A DNA stretch of 57,732 bases from Paracoccaceae bacterium (GTDB lineage Bacteria > Pseudomonadota > Alphaproteobacteria > Rhizobiales > Stappiaceae): NCBI GenBank assembly GCA_013373445.1, contig JABXHV010000100.1:1-57732 (forward strand), read 5' to 3'. Positions 8,333 to 17,438 of the stretch are shown here, in pieces. The position numbers and the translations under genes were made by a program. Positions within the stretch are counted from its first letter, which is position 1. Every line of letters starts with the position of its first letter. The notes under the pieces are model-generated. The model saw nothing but the letters and a program-made list of their open reading frames with translations. It had not been told where the DNA came from and ran no database searches.

Positions 8333-8355
8333 GCGCCCTTTGGGCGCATTTTCTT
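8333..8355 (+). terminator. Terminator of DUF1127 locus 2
   Basis: Stem GCGCCC / GGGCGC around TTT is followed by ATTTTCTTT. It ends the unit of DUF1127 copy 2 and hairpins 4-5. Confidence 0.8.
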
Positions 8356-8586
8356 TCCTCCAAAATCTATCTTTAGAATCGGCTTGGGGACCTGCATATG
8401 GTCTTTCCTCCGCCGTTTGCGTTTGTGCAGTTCGAAAAGCCCCTCTCACGGCTTGCCCGTTGAGTGTTGCAGTCACGGCACGCAAATAGTATCAGGACGG
8501 CTGATTGCAGCAGATCTAAAGGATAGCGCTTCTTCCGGGCCTATCAGCTACGATCGCGAAACCAGCTCGAATCAAGGACAGTCAAC

Positions 8587-9984
8587 ATGAACCTCATCCA
8601 TGTGATAGGCGGCGGCCTCGCCGGTTCGGAAGCCGCGTGGCAGATTGCCAAACGCGGTGTACCGGTCGTGGTTCATGAAATGCGGCCTGTACGCAAGACA
8701 GATGCCCACCAGAGCGAAGGTCTGGCCGAGCTGGTTTGCTCCAATTCCTTCCGCTCCGATGATAGCGATCAGAATGCGGTTGGTCTGATACATCATGAGC
8801 TTCGCGCTCTTGGTTCGCTTATTATGACCTGCGCCGATGCCAACCAGGTGCCCGCAGGCAGCGCTTTGGCCGTTGACCGCGTCGGTTTTTCCGAGGCCGT
8901 CACCAAGGCATTGGAAGAGCATCCCCTGATTACGGTCGAGCGTGAAGAGATTGCTGGAATTCCGCCTGAAGAATGGGACAACGTTATTGTTGCAACCGGT
9001 CCCTTGACCTCGCCAGCACTGTCGGCAGCCGTTCTAGAGAAGAGCGGAGAAGACTCCTTGGCATTCTTTGATGCCATTGCGCCAATCGTGCATTTCGACA
9101 GCGTCGATCTTTCAAAAGCCTGGTTTCAAAGTCGCTATGACAAAGTTGGACCAGGTGGTACGGGCAAGGACTACCTGAACTGCCCGCTGGACAAAGACCA
9201 GTACAACGCTTTCATCGATGCGTTGATCGCCGGCGACACTGCTGATTTCAAGGAATGGGAACAAAACACGCCCTATTTCGATGGTTGTCTGCCAATTGAA
9301 GTGATGGCCGCCAGAGGGCGCGAGACGCTACGCCATGGCCCAATGAAGCCGATGGGCCTCACCAATGAGCACCAGCCAGACGTCAAGGCCTATGCAGTGG
9401 TTCAGCTGCGCCAGGATAATGCGCTTGGCACACTGTACAACATGGTCGGTTTCCAGACGAAGCTGAAGTACGGCGCCCAGAGCGACATCTTCAAGATGAT
9501 CCCGGGGCTGGAGAACGCACAGTTTGCACGTCTCGGTGGATTGCACCGGAACACCTTCCTGAATTCGCCCAAGGTCCTGGACGCAACACTGCGTCTGAAG
9601 GCTGATCCACGCCTGAGATTTGCCGGACAGATCACCGGCTGCGAAGGCTATGTCGAGTCGGCCAGTGTAGGCTGCATGACAGGCATTTTCGCCGCGCTTG
9701 AACGCCTCGGTAAAGACATCACCACCCCGCCTCAGACAACGGCAATGGGCGCCCTGCTCGGCCATATCACCGGCGGGCATATTTCTCGCGAGGAAGAAGT
9801 TGGCAAGCCGCGCTCCTTCCAGCCGATGAATGTGAACTTCGGTCTCTTCCCCGACATCACCGTGCCCAAGGTCGATTCCGAGGGCAATAAAATCAAGGGC
9901 AAGGAAAAGTCACGTGCCAAAAAGCTGGCCTTGACCACACGGGGCAAGGCCGACTTTGCCGATTGGGCAACGCCGCTGATCTAA
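8587..9984 (+). CDS. trmFO: Folate/FAD-dependent tRNA (uracil-54-C5) methyltransferase
   Basis: This 465-residue enzyme makes ribothymidine at tRNA position 54 using methylene-tetrahydrofolate and FADH2. The N-terminal FAD-binding fold shows [13 protein letters not shown] (residues 6-18), and the TrmFO-specific block [12 protein letters not shown] ... [10 protein letters not shown] follows, ending with the GHITGGH region near the C-terminus. Length fits the family. The start has AAGGA about nine bases upstream. It is transcribed alone on the plus strand, converging with the COG1562 gene only 31 bases away and with no visible terminator in between. Confidence 0.97.
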   Translation: MNLIHVIGGGLAGSEAAWQIAKRGVPVVVHEMRPVRKTDAHQSEGLAELVCSNSFRSDDSDQNAVGLIHHELRALGSLIMTCADANQVPAGSALAVDRVGFSEAVTKALEEHPLITVEREEIAGIPPEEWDNVIVATGPLTSPALSAAVLEKSGEDSLAFFDAIAPIVHFDSVDLSKAWFQSRYDKVGPGGTGKDYLNCPLDKDQYNAFIDALIAGDTADFKEWEQNTPYFDGCLPIEVMAARGRETLRHGPMKPMGLTNEHQPDVKAYAVVQLRQDNALGTLYNMVGFQTKLKYGAQSDIFKMIPGLENAQFARLGGLHRNTFLNSPKVLDATLRLKADPRLRFAGQITGCEGYVESASVGCMTGIFAALERLGKDITTPPQTTAMGALLGHITGGHISREEEVGKPRSFQPMNVNFGLFPDITVPKVDSEGNKIKGKEKSRAKKLALTTRGKADFADWATPLI

Positions 9985-10015
9985 AACTCAGACGGGGTTT
10001 ATCGTTCCGCTAAAT

Positions 10016-10897
10016 CTATAGCCTGGCTATTCTGAGCGGGTTTTTCGAAGCGCGCCAGAGCAGCCATTGTCGCTTGAGTTGGCTCAAATCCGGCTGTGCG
10101 GCAAACGGGTCGTAGGAAGGCTTCTTCATCCGACGCAGACGTGGGCCGATGAGAGCCAGAGGCAAAAAGGCTGGAAGCAGATGTTCCTGGACAGCCTGAA
10201 TGGCCTTTTCGACACGCCCCATATGATGATGAACGTGCTCATGCATTTCATTCAGCGCGTTGCTCAGAGCGTCTGAACGCTTTCCCTTCAAGACAGACAG
10301 CGTATCAACGCCGTGACGCTGAAATACATCCTGAGGCATATAAAGCTGCCCGCGCGCTGCGTGCCAGGGGAAGGCCCGCAACAATCCGGTGAGACCGTAG
10401 GCAACGCCTGCATGTCCGGACAAGTCAGCGGTTTCGGGCGTCTTGTGATCGTCTGTGGCGGCCGGATGGCTTTTGTTCAGAATCAGGCAACTCATCTGAA
10501 ACAGAGCTGAGACTGTCTCGCCGCAGTAACCTTCCAGATCGTTCAGCGATGGCATCGGGTCATTGTAGAGATCAAAGATCCGTGCATCGATCATATCCGT
10601 CAGTGGTTTGACCGGCAGCTCATAAATCTTGATGGTTTCACCGAGGGCTGCAGCGATCGGATTGGCGGAGGCATCGCCGTGCTCGACACCATTGAGGAAG
10701 TCGCGCCACCATTGCAAACGCACTTCGCCGGGTAACGGTTCGCGCACGAGGTCACGAACGCGGGCAATTTCGATATTGAACGCAAACAGTGCCAACAGAG
10801 CCTGACGCTCTTTCTCGGGCGCAAACAGACTGGCAAAGAACCGATCGCGATCCTGTGCGTAGACCAACTCACGAGCATGATCGAAATTGGAAGTCAT
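10016..10897 (-). CDS. Squalene/phytoene synthase-fold protein (COG1562, NDUFAF6-like)
   Basis: This 293-residue protein has the all-helical fold of squalene/phytoene synthases (QWWRDFLNG, YCGETVSALFQ, RGQLYMPQDVF). Both Asp-rich catalytic motifs are absent: the first region reads FNIEIARVRDLVREP and the second RAFPWHAARG, so prenyl transfer is unlikely. The closest functional idea is the mitochondrial complex I assembly factor NDUFAF6, which shares this inactive fold. The gene is 28 bases downstream of an Mth938/NDUFAF3-like gene and is part of the secDF cluster. The start chosen is the ATG at 10897; an upstream ATG at 10954 would overlap the preceding gene. The exact biochemical role is not known to me. 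Confidence 0.82.
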   Translation of the reverse strand: MTSNFDHARELVYAQDRDRFFASLFAPEKERQALLALFAFNIEIARVRDLVREPLPGEVRLQWWRDFLNGVEHGDASANPIAAALGETIKIYELPVKPLTDMIDARIFDLYNDPMPSLNDLEGYCGETVSALFQMSCLILNKSHPAATDDHKTPETADLSGHAGVAYGLTGLLRAFPWHAARGQLYMPQDVFQRHGVDTLSVLKGKRSDALSNALNEMHEHVHHHMGRVEKAIQAVQEHLLPAFLPLALIGPRLRRMKKPSYDPFAAQPDLSQLKRQWLLWRASKNPLRIARL

Positions 10898-10925
10898 CCC
10901 GGCGCCACTGCGTTCTATTGAGGTG

Positions 10926-11303
10926 TTAGTCCACGGCCAGAACAGCTGCCGCAACAGCTCGATCTTCTGACAACATCACGTTGAACGTGCGCACTGCTGC
11001 ACCGGTCGACATGCTGTCTGATATTATACCCGCTTCTCTGAAAGCCTGCTTGATTTCCTCAGGAATGGGACGTAGCTCCGGGCCGGTTCCGATCAGGAGA
11101 ACCTCAACATCGTCGCTTTCGGCCAACACCTTTTCAAATGATGTCAGGTCAAGTTGCGAGAACTCTGTGAAGTTCCAACCGTATATACCGCTCGGAAGGC
11201 ACAGCAGGGATCCGCGATGAGACATTTCCGCAAAACGAAAACCACCGTTGCCGTAGGCATCGAGCGGTGCGCGCCGCGGAAAATGTGCCTCGCGGATCTC
11301 CAT
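10926..11303 (-). CDS. Mth938-like domain protein (DUF498, NDUFAF3-like)
   Basis: This 125-residue single-domain protein reads IREAHFPRRAPLDAYGNGGFRF, followed by LLIGTGPELRPIPEE and a C-terminal RTFNVMLSEDRAVAAAVLAV segment, the conserved core of the Mth938/NDUFAF3 family. Mitochondrial NDUFAF3 helps assemble respiratory complex I. Bacterial homologues sit beside secF, as here. The ATG at 11303 begins three bases after the secF stop, so the genes are probably translationally linked. A TTG immediately before it is in frame but less well placed relative to AGG. Confidence 0.85.
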   Translation of the reverse strand: MEIREAHFPRRAPLDAYGNGGFRFAEMSHRGSLLCLPSGIYGWNFTEFSQLDLTSFEKVLAESDDVEVLLIGTGPELRPIPEEIKQAFREAGIISDSMSTGAAVRTFNVMLSEDRAVAAAVLAVD

Positions 11304-11306
11304 CAA

Positions 11307-12275
11307 TCAGACCTGAGCCGCAGTATTATCGCTGTCGTCACCATTCTCCGCGCCGTCAGCACCCTCGTCCTTCGACGCGCCGCCGCGACGCAAATTGAAC
11401 AGGATCAGGAATGGTGCGGCCAGGAAAATCGATGAGTAGGTGCCGATTACAACACCAAAGATCATCGCAAGTGTGAACGAACGGATCACTTCGCCGCCGA
11501 ACGCCCAGAGGGCAATCAGTGCGAGAAGCGTTGTCACAGACGTCAGCGTGGTCCGGGAAAGCGTTTCATTGATCGAGCGATCCAGCACTTCTGCCAATGG
11601 CAGCTTTTTGTATCGACGCAGGTTCTCACGGATGCGGTCATAAACAACAACGGTATCGTTCAACGAATAACCGATGATCGTCAGGACCGCAGCAATGGAA
11701 GACAGCGAGAAATCAAGCTGCAGTATCACAAACAAGCCGATGGTCACGATCACATCGTTGGCCGTTGTAAGGATTGCACCGATAGCAAACTGCCATTCGA
11801 AGCGAACCCAAATGTAAACCAGGATCGCCAGTAGAGATGCAATCACGGCCAGGGCACCGGCTTGCGCCAGCTCACCTGAAACGCGCGGGCCTACGACTTC
11901 GACGCGGCGAAACTCGACGTTCTGTTCTGCGAAAGTATCGCGAATGTTGGAAACAACGGCCTGTTGGGCCAACTCACCACCCGGCTGTTCCTCAATTCGG
12001 ATCAAAACGTCATCAGGAGCGCCGAATTCCTGCACCTGCACATCGCCAAGTTCCATCGCGGAAAGACGTGAACGAATATCGCTGATATCGGCAGGCCCAT
12101 CGGTCTGCATTTCGATAATCGTTCCGCCCTTGAAGTCGATGCCGAGGTTCAAGCCGACACTGAAAAACAGCGTGACCGAGGCAATCGCCAACAAGATGGA
12201 CAGCGGGAAGCTGGCCTTGCGCAGCCACATGAAACGAAAATTTGTGTTGTCCGGGACAAGTCGGAGCAATGGCAT
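11307..12275 (-). CDS. secF: Protein translocase subunit SecF
   Basis: This 322-residue inner-membrane protein works with SecD to use the proton-motive force to pull proteins through SecYEG. It shows a first membrane segment, the family motif GIDFKGGT near residue 47, a periplasmic domain, and five further membrane segments including VYIWVRFEWQFAIGA, GYSLNDTVVVYDRIREN and the final FLAAPFLILF. The C-terminal tail is acidic and Asp/Glu/Gly-rich. It starts 15 bases after secD and is followed at once by the Mth938 gene. Confidence 0.98.
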   Translation of the reverse strand: MPLLRLVPDNTNFRFMWLRKASFPLSILLAIASVTLFFSVGLNLGIDFKGGTIIEMQTDGPADISDIRSRLSAMELGDVQVQEFGAPDDVLIRIEEQPGGELAQQAVVSNIRDTFAEQNVEFRRVEVVGPRVSGELAQAGALAVIASLLAILVYIWVRFEWQFAIGAILTTANDVIVTIGLFVILQLDFSLSSIAAVLTIIGYSLNDTVVVYDRIRENLRRYKKLPLAEVLDRSINETLSRTTLTSVTTLLALIALWAFGGEVIRSFTLAMIFGVVIGTYSSIFLAAPFLILFNLRRGGASKDEGADGAENGDDSDNTAAQV

Positions 12276-12290
12276 TTCTTTATCTCCGGA

Positions 12291-13901
12291 TCAAATTGGA
12301 AGTTTCGTCGGACGTTTGCGACGCAATGAAAGTGCGATCAACAAACGGCTGAACGTGAAGGCGGAAAACACAGTGGTGAAAATCCCGATCGCCAGCGTCA
12401 CCGCAAAACCGCGAACCGGTCCTGAACCAAGCTGGAACAGGATCAAAGCAGCGATCAAGGTGGTGATGTTAGCGTCCAAAATGGTGCCAAGAGCACGGGA
12501 GTAGCCTGCATCAATCGCGGCAACAACCGTTCGTCCGGCACGCGATTCCTCCCGGATACGCTCATAGATGAGAACGTTCGCATCCACGGCCATACCAATG
12601 GTCAGGACAATACCGGCGATACCCGGCAGCGTTAGCGTCGCCTGCAGGACAGTCAGGGCACCAAAGATCAGGAAGATGTTCACGGTCAAGGCCAGATCGG
12701 CGATCACGCCAAACCGTCCGTAGGCCGCAATCATGAAGATGATGACCAACGCACCGGCAATAGTAGAAGCAAGCTTGCCAGCCTCGATTGAATCGGCACC
12801 AAGACCTGGACCTACAGAACGCTCTTCGATCACGGTCAGTTTTGCCGGAAGTGCACCAGCGCGCAGCAGAACCGCAAGGTCGTTGGCGCCCTGAACAGTA
12901 AAGTTTCCGGAAATCTGGCCTGAACCACCCGTAATCGGCTCACGAATAACCGGCGCAGAGATGACCTCTTCGTCCAGTACGATCGCAAATGGCTTGCCAA
13001 CATTTCTCTGCGTGACAACAGAAAACTTGCGTGCGCCTGACGTATTAAAGCGGAAGTTCACAACAGGCTCGTTTGAGCGCTGATCGAAGCTCACCTGGGC
13101 ATCTACAAGATCTTCACCACCCAATAGCGGCGCTTCTTCCAGAAGATATGGAACTGGCGGATCATCGACCGAGTTGAAGACGGCACTTCCGATTGGAGGG
13201 CGGCTCTGCATTGCCTCTGTGGCGGACATTGAGGTGTCGACCATATGAAAGCTCAGCTGCGCTGTTTGTCCGACCAGCGCCTTCAAACGCTGTGGGTCAT
13301 CGGCGCCAGGTGCTTCCACAAGAATGCGATCTGATCCCTGACGCTGGATGCTCGGCTCTGTCGTGCCCAGCTCATCAACGCGGCGGCGGATCACTTCCAT
13401 CGACTGTTCAACAATCGACTGCATGCGCTGGTTCAAACCATCTTCGGTATAGACAAACCGCGCCAGTCCATCATCAGAGACCTGAAGTTCAAATTCGTTG
13501 ACCTGCTGACCGCCAAAGACGCTGTTTATCAGCGGATTGACCAGTGTTTCCAGACGCTCGCGGGCTTCGTCAATGCGATCAAGATCACGAATGCGGACCT
13601 GTGCACCTTCTCCCTGCACACCCAGACCCGTGTAGCCGATCCGCGGCTGCTCGCGCAGCTGGTTTCGCATGTCGCTCACCAGCGTTTTCAAGCGCTTCTG
13701 GATGTAGTCTTCCTTGTCGATTTCATAAAGCAAATACGCCCCGCCCTGTAGGTCGAGGCCAAGCACCATTTGGCTTTTCGGCAAGAAATCCGGCCAACTC
13801 TCGAGGGTTTTGGCGGAGAAGAAGTTTGGAAGTGTCGTCACAACACCCATCGCTGCTACCAGCAAAATGAGCACTATCTTCCAGCGTGCAAAGTACAACA
13901 T
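12291..13901 (-). CDS. secD: Protein translocase subunit SecD
   Basis: This 536-residue partner of SecF has an N-terminal membrane anchor, then the conserved LGLDLQGGAYLLYEID block (about residues 48-63), the large periplasmic P1 domain, and a C-terminal bundle of membrane segments with GMAVDANVLIYERIREE, the proton-path signature. It drives late steps of secretion. The gene order yajC-secD-secF on the minus strand is classic. The start ATG lies 94 bases downstream of yajC. Confidence 0.98.
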   Translation of the reverse strand: MLYFARWKIVLILLVAAMGVVTTLPNFFSAKTLESWPDFLPKSQMVLGLDLQGGAYLLYEIDKEDYIQKRLKTLVSDMRNQLREQPRIGYTGLGVQGEGAQVRIRDLDRIDEARERLETLVNPLINSVFGGQQVNEFELQVSDDGLARFVYTEDGLNQRMQSIVEQSMEVIRRRVDELGTTEPSIQRQGSDRILVEAPGADDPQRLKALVGQTAQLSFHMVDTSMSATEAMQSRPPIGSAVFNSVDDPPVPYLLEEAPLLGGEDLVDAQVSFDQRSNEPVVNFRFNTSGARKFSVVTQRNVGKPFAIVLDEEVISAPVIREPITGGSGQISGNFTVQGANDLAVLLRAGALPAKLTVIEERSVGPGLGADSIEAGKLASTIAGALVIIFMIAAYGRFGVIADLALTVNIFLIFGALTVLQATLTLPGIAGIVLTIGMAVDANVLIYERIREESRAGRTVVAAIDAGYSRALGTILDANITTLIAALILFQLGSGPVRGFAVTLAIGIFTTVFSAFTFSRLLIALSLRRKRPTKLPI

Positions 13902-13995
13902 ATGTCACGGCCTGTGTTGAAACGCCGGAACGCCTGCCAGCGTTGCGACTCAAGGAGGTTGCCTGCCAGCCGCTCAGACTGGCAGGCAAAGGCAA

Positions 13996-14328
13996 TTAGT
14001 TGCCTTCAGCTGCCGGTTCAGACTTGGCACGAACTTCAGAGATCATGGCACGCGAAACACGAACCTTGACGCCTTCGGCCAACTCAACCTGGAGCTCAGC
14101 ATCGTCAACAACCTTGGATACCTTGCCGATGAGACCACCAGCCGTGACGATCGTATCGCCGCGACGCAGATTGGAGATCATTTCCTGGTGCTGCTTCATC
14201 TTTTGACGTTGTGGGCGGATGATCAGGAAATACATGATCGCAAAGATCAGTACGAATGGCAGCAACGACATCAAAAACTCAGGGCTCGCCGGGCTTCCGG
14301 TTTGCGCATAGGCAGGGGTAATAAACAT
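13996..14328 (-). CDS. yajC: Preprotein translocase accessory subunit YajC
   Basis: This 110-residue single-span membrane protein has the helix SLLPFVLIFAIMYFLIIRPQ, the conserved RPQ-x-KM-KQHQEMI turn and a cytosolic domain with GDTIVTAGGLIGKV. It associates with SecDF. The longest frame begins 20 codons earlier, but the ATG at 14328 has an AAGGAG site seven bases upstream and gives the usual N-terminus, so it is preferred. It is the first gene of the yajC-secD-secF-Mth938-COG1562 unit. Confidence 0.96.
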   Translation of the reverse strand: MFITPAYAQTGSPASPEFLMSLLPFVLIFAIMYFLIIRPQRQKMKQHQEMISNLRRGDTIVTAGGLIGKVSKVVDDAELQVELAEGVKVRVSRAMISEVRAKSEPAAEGN

Positions 14329-14580
14329 CAAATTCTCCTTACAGGGAGCGCCGCGCCGAAGATCCATCCCAGCGAACAGGCACCACACCCAAATTCCAGT
14401 GGCCGGACTATACTTGCGACGTCACCGTTTTCAAGTAATCCGTGGGCCAACGAGCGTACCGCTTTGCAGAAAAACGGCGTTTTCCAGATTCATTCCGCAT
14501 GTTAAGCCTCGAAAAAGCCAAGACCACACATGCAGGTAGGGTCAATGCCCCACTTTGCAAGACCGCGATAGCAGGATCTG

Positions 14581-15453
14581 ATGACAGAAGACACCCCCTT
14601 TTCCGCAATAAACCGGAAGCTCGACACACTCATCGATCTTATCGCACGCGCGGTGCCGCCTCTCCCCGACGCGCCTGACTTTGATGCCAGTGACGCCTTC
14701 GTCTGGGTGCCTAACCCTGGAACGCTCCAACCAGTGGCGAAGGTCAACCGGGTGGACATCACTCTCTTGTGCGCAGTTTCACGGGTTCGCGACCTGCTTT
14801 TGGAAAACACTCGGCGTTTTGCAAAGGGGCTTCCAGCCAACAATGCCCTGCTTTGGGGCGCACGAGGCATGGGAAAATCATCTTTGATCAAGGCGGCGCA
14901 TGCCGCCGTGAATCGCGAGCTTGACCAGCAAACACTGAAACTGATTGAAATCCACCGGGAAGACATCGAGAGCCTTCCGGCCTTGATGGGCATGCTCAAA
15001 AACAACTCCAACCGGTTCATTGTATTTTGCGACGACCTGAGCTTTGATCATGATGATACATCCTACAAGTCGCTGAAGGCGGTGCTTGAAGGCGGGATCG
15101 AAGGCAGGCCCGAAAACGTCATCTTCTTTGCGACATCCAATCGCCGCCATCTTCTCCCGCGCGACATGATGGAAAACGAGAGCTCAACAGCGATCAATCC
15201 ATCTGAGGCTGTTGAAGAAAAGGTCTCACTGTCAGATCGATTCGGTCTCTGGCTCGGTTTCCACAAATGCTCTCAGGATGACTATCTGGAGATGGTCCGC
15301 GGCTATGTCGACCATTTCCAGCTGAAAGTCGATGACGAGCAGCTGAGACGAGAGGCACTGGAATGGTCCACAACGCGAGGCAGCAGATCGGGCCGCGTTG
15401 CCTTCCAATATATCCAGGATCTCGCAGGACGGCTTGAAACGCCGCTTTCCTGA
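14581..15453 (+). CDS. DUF815 family AAA-type ATPase
   Basis: This 290-residue cytoplasmic protein has a P-loop WGARGMGKSSLIKA at about residues 90-104, a Walker B-like IVFCDDLSF, a DDTSYKSLKAVLEGG segment and a sensor region FFATSNRRHLLPRDM, which together define DUF815. The family is widespread in bacteria next to yajC or nlpD, but its substrate is not established, so no function is assigned. It is divergent from yajC, with AGGA before the start, and ends at a terminator shared with the convergent nlpD-like gene. Confidence 0.9.
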   Translation: MTEDTPFSAINRKLDTLIDLIARAVPPLPDAPDFDASDAFVWVPNPGTLQPVAKVNRVDITLLCAVSRVRDLLLENTRRFAKGLPANNALLWGARGMGKSSLIKAAHAAVNRELDQQTLKLIEIHREDIESLPALMGMLKNNSNRFIVFCDDLSFDHDDTSYKSLKAVLEGGIEGRPENVIFFATSNRRHLLPRDMMENESSTAINPSEAVEEKVSLSDRFGLWLGFHKCSQDDYLEMVRGYVDHFQLKVDDEQLRREALEWSTTRGSRSGRVAFQYIQDLAGRLETPLS

Positions 15454-15468
15454 TCAATTCGATCTAAA

Positions 15469-15502
15469 CAAAAAAGGCTCCCATTCAGGAGCCTTTTTTT
15501 TG
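15469..15502. terminator. Bidirectional terminator
   Basis: Stem AAAAAGGCTCC / GGAGCCTTTTT around CATTCA is flanked by A-run and T8. It lies between the convergent DUF815 and M23-domain genes. Confidence 0.92.
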
Positions 15503-15527
15503 TTTTCATACTACTTTCGCGGTTTGA

Positions 15528-17264
15528 TCAACCACGCGGCAGATACTGCATCGGATCAACAGGTTTGTTGCCCTTACGCAGCTCGAAATGCACCTGCGGC
15601 GAGCTCACAGAGCCGGTGGCGCCGGAATTTGCGATGACATCACCACGGCGCACGGTATCCCCGCGTTTCACATTGAGCCGAGAGTTATGAGCGTAGGCAG
15701 ATACCCAGCCATTCTCATGACGCACCAAGACCAGATTTCCGTAGCCCTTGAGCTCATTTCCGGAATAAATGACAGTGCCTGTATCGGCGGCCTTGACCGG
15801 AGTACCTTCCGGAACCGCCACGTTGACGCCTTCGTTGAGCTCACCACCTGGTTTGGTACCGAACTCTGAAATCACACGGCCATTAACGGGCCAACGGAAC
15901 ATCGGATTACTGGATGTTGGAGCCTGTTGAGCTGGTGCACTCACCTGGATCGGTGCCGTCGGCTTGGCACTTTTCTGTGTCTCACCACCCGTTTTTATCG
16001 GCTGAATTGCCGCGACTACTTTTTGAGAGCCTGAAACCTTAGGCATCGGCTGCGGCGTCGGCACCTTGCCACTCACCGACACGAACCGGTTAGGGCCGCT
16101 CTGAGCCGGCATCTGGGTTTGAGCTTGAGTTTGCGTTGCTGCTTGAGCAATGCCCGCAGGCTTCATCTTCGGCTTTGAAGCAGACGACACCACCGGGCTC
16201 GCATCCGTAATCGAGTTCTGACGCGCCTGAAGCTCGGCGAACGTCAACTGACGATAAGGCTTTTTCGACGGTGCATTTGCAGAAGAATTGCCAATCAGCT
16301 GCGACGTGCGCGTTGTTCCCGGCTGGGTCTGACGTGACACTGAACCTGTAATGATTGACGTTTCAGGGCGGTGTGGAGGCAGAGCTGCCACATAGGTTGC
16401 ACTGCCAACGGAGCGAACTGGGGTAGAGGCAGCCTGTTGACGGCTGATCGGCTTGCGATTCGCAGATGGAACATTTGTCTGAGCAACGCTTACTGGCCGG
16501 GAGCCTCCGGCAGGTGCGCTCGTAGAACCGTTTCGTTCGGTATAGACATAGGTCGGAATAATCAGGTTTTGGCCAGGACGGACCATCGATGCGTCTTCGA
16601 TACCGTTGACCGCGGCAACAGCTTTGACAGGCACACCGAAGCGACGCGACATGGAATGCAACGTGTCACCCTTGCGCACAGAAACCTTTGTTCCACCAGC
16701 AGATGTCCAGCCCTTCCAAGTCCGCTCGGAATTGACGAGCGAAGCCACACCCTGAGACGTCGCAACAGATGACGCTGGCTGGACAGGTTGACGTGCCTGA
16801 ACAGTCTGACGGGTCTGAACAGGCTGGCTTGCGGCAACTTCGGGCGCAGCCATTGTTTCGATCGTCTGGACGTTGGACCGTACTGGCGCAAGCCCGGCTT
16901 GCGGCTGGATATTATACGGCTGGCCGGTTTGGGCAGACGGCGACAATGCTGGCAGCGGCTCTGACCTGACAGAGCCTGTCGTACGAGGCGCAGAGCCAAT
17001 TGAACCTGTAGTCAACGGACGCGAAGACTGAGTGGGCAATCCGGCTTCCGTTCCACCTGTCCCGTTCACAATATCCTGATAGCTGGGTTGCTGACCACCG
17101 TTCGCAAGGATCGAGCGCTGGTTATTGGTCGAGCCGGTATAAACGTATTCGTCGCCGAAACGCTCAACGCCTGCGCTACAACCCGCTAGAAAAACTGCTG
17201 CGATTGATATGGTAGCACCTTGAGAGACAAGGTTGCTGCGGAGTGTATTTTTCCGCTTGGACAT
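15528..17264 (-). CDS. nlpD: LysM/M23-domain lipoprotein, NlpD-like amidase activator
   Basis: This 578-residue envelope protein has a lipoprotein signal (hydrophobic segment then VFLAGCS, lipid-accepting Cys near 29), a LysM domain (VRKGDTLHSMSRRFGVPVKA, about 197-240), a long Pro/Thr/Gln-rich spacer and a C-terminal M23/LytM domain (about 455-575). The LytM zinc motif expected as HxxxD reads NEGVN, while the later His residues (AYAHNS, VHFEL) remain. The domain is therefore probably not a peptidase and would act, like NlpD and EnvC, by activating amidases during division. The spacer is far longer than in E. coli NlpD. It lies in the conserved pcm-nlpD order after surE. Confidence 0.9.
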   Translation of the reverse strand: MSKRKNTLRSNLVSQGATISIAAVFLAGCSAGVERFGDEYVYTGSTNNQRSILANGGQQPSYQDIVNGTGGTEAGLPTQSSRPLTTGSIGSAPRTTGSVRSEPLPALSPSAQTGQPYNIQPQAGLAPVRSNVQTIETMAAPEVAASQPVQTRQTVQARQPVQPASSVATSQGVASLVNSERTWKGWTSAGGTKVSVRKGDTLHSMSRRFGVPVKAVAAVNGIEDASMVRPGQNLIIPTYVYTERNGSTSAPAGGSRPVSVAQTNVPSANRKPISRQQAASTPVRSVGSATYVAALPPHRPETSIITGSVSRQTQPGTTRTSQLIGNSSANAPSKKPYRQLTFAELQARQNSITDASPVVSSASKPKMKPAGIAQAATQTQAQTQMPAQSGPNRFVSVSGKVPTPQPMPKVSGSQKVVAAIQPIKTGGETQKSAKPTAPIQVSAPAQQAPTSSNPMFRWPVNGRVISEFGTKPGGELNEGVNVAVPEGTPVKAADTGTVIYSGNELKGYGNLVLVRHENGWVSAYAHNSRLNVKRGDTVRRGDVIANSGATGSVSSPQVHFELRKGNKPVDPMQYLPRG

Positions 17265-17340
17265 CGCTTTACCCGAACGCTTAAACTTGTGAATGACTTG
17301 TGGCTAAGTAAAAGCGATTAAGGTTTACAAAAACCTAAAA

Positions 17341-17369
17341 GCGGGAATGAAATTCGAACCTGTCCCGGC
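17341..17369 (-). terminator. Candidate terminator after pcm
   Basis: Read on the minus strand, CGGGA pairs with TCCCG across a 16-base loop, followed by CTTTT. It lies 70 bases after the pcm stop and before the nlpD-like start. The stem is short, so this is a weak call. Confidence 0.35.
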
Positions 17370-17438
17370 TATCTTGTTGTGTCACAGCTCTTTTCGAGAC
17401 CTTACAAGCACTGTTGTGCGGCCGTCTACGATCAGGCT

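Noticed and set aside
17341-17369. tRNA-like GGTTCGAAT on the minus strand
   Set aside because: The five-base T-stem does not pair and no acceptor arm is found upstream. The segment fits better as a weak terminator after pcm.
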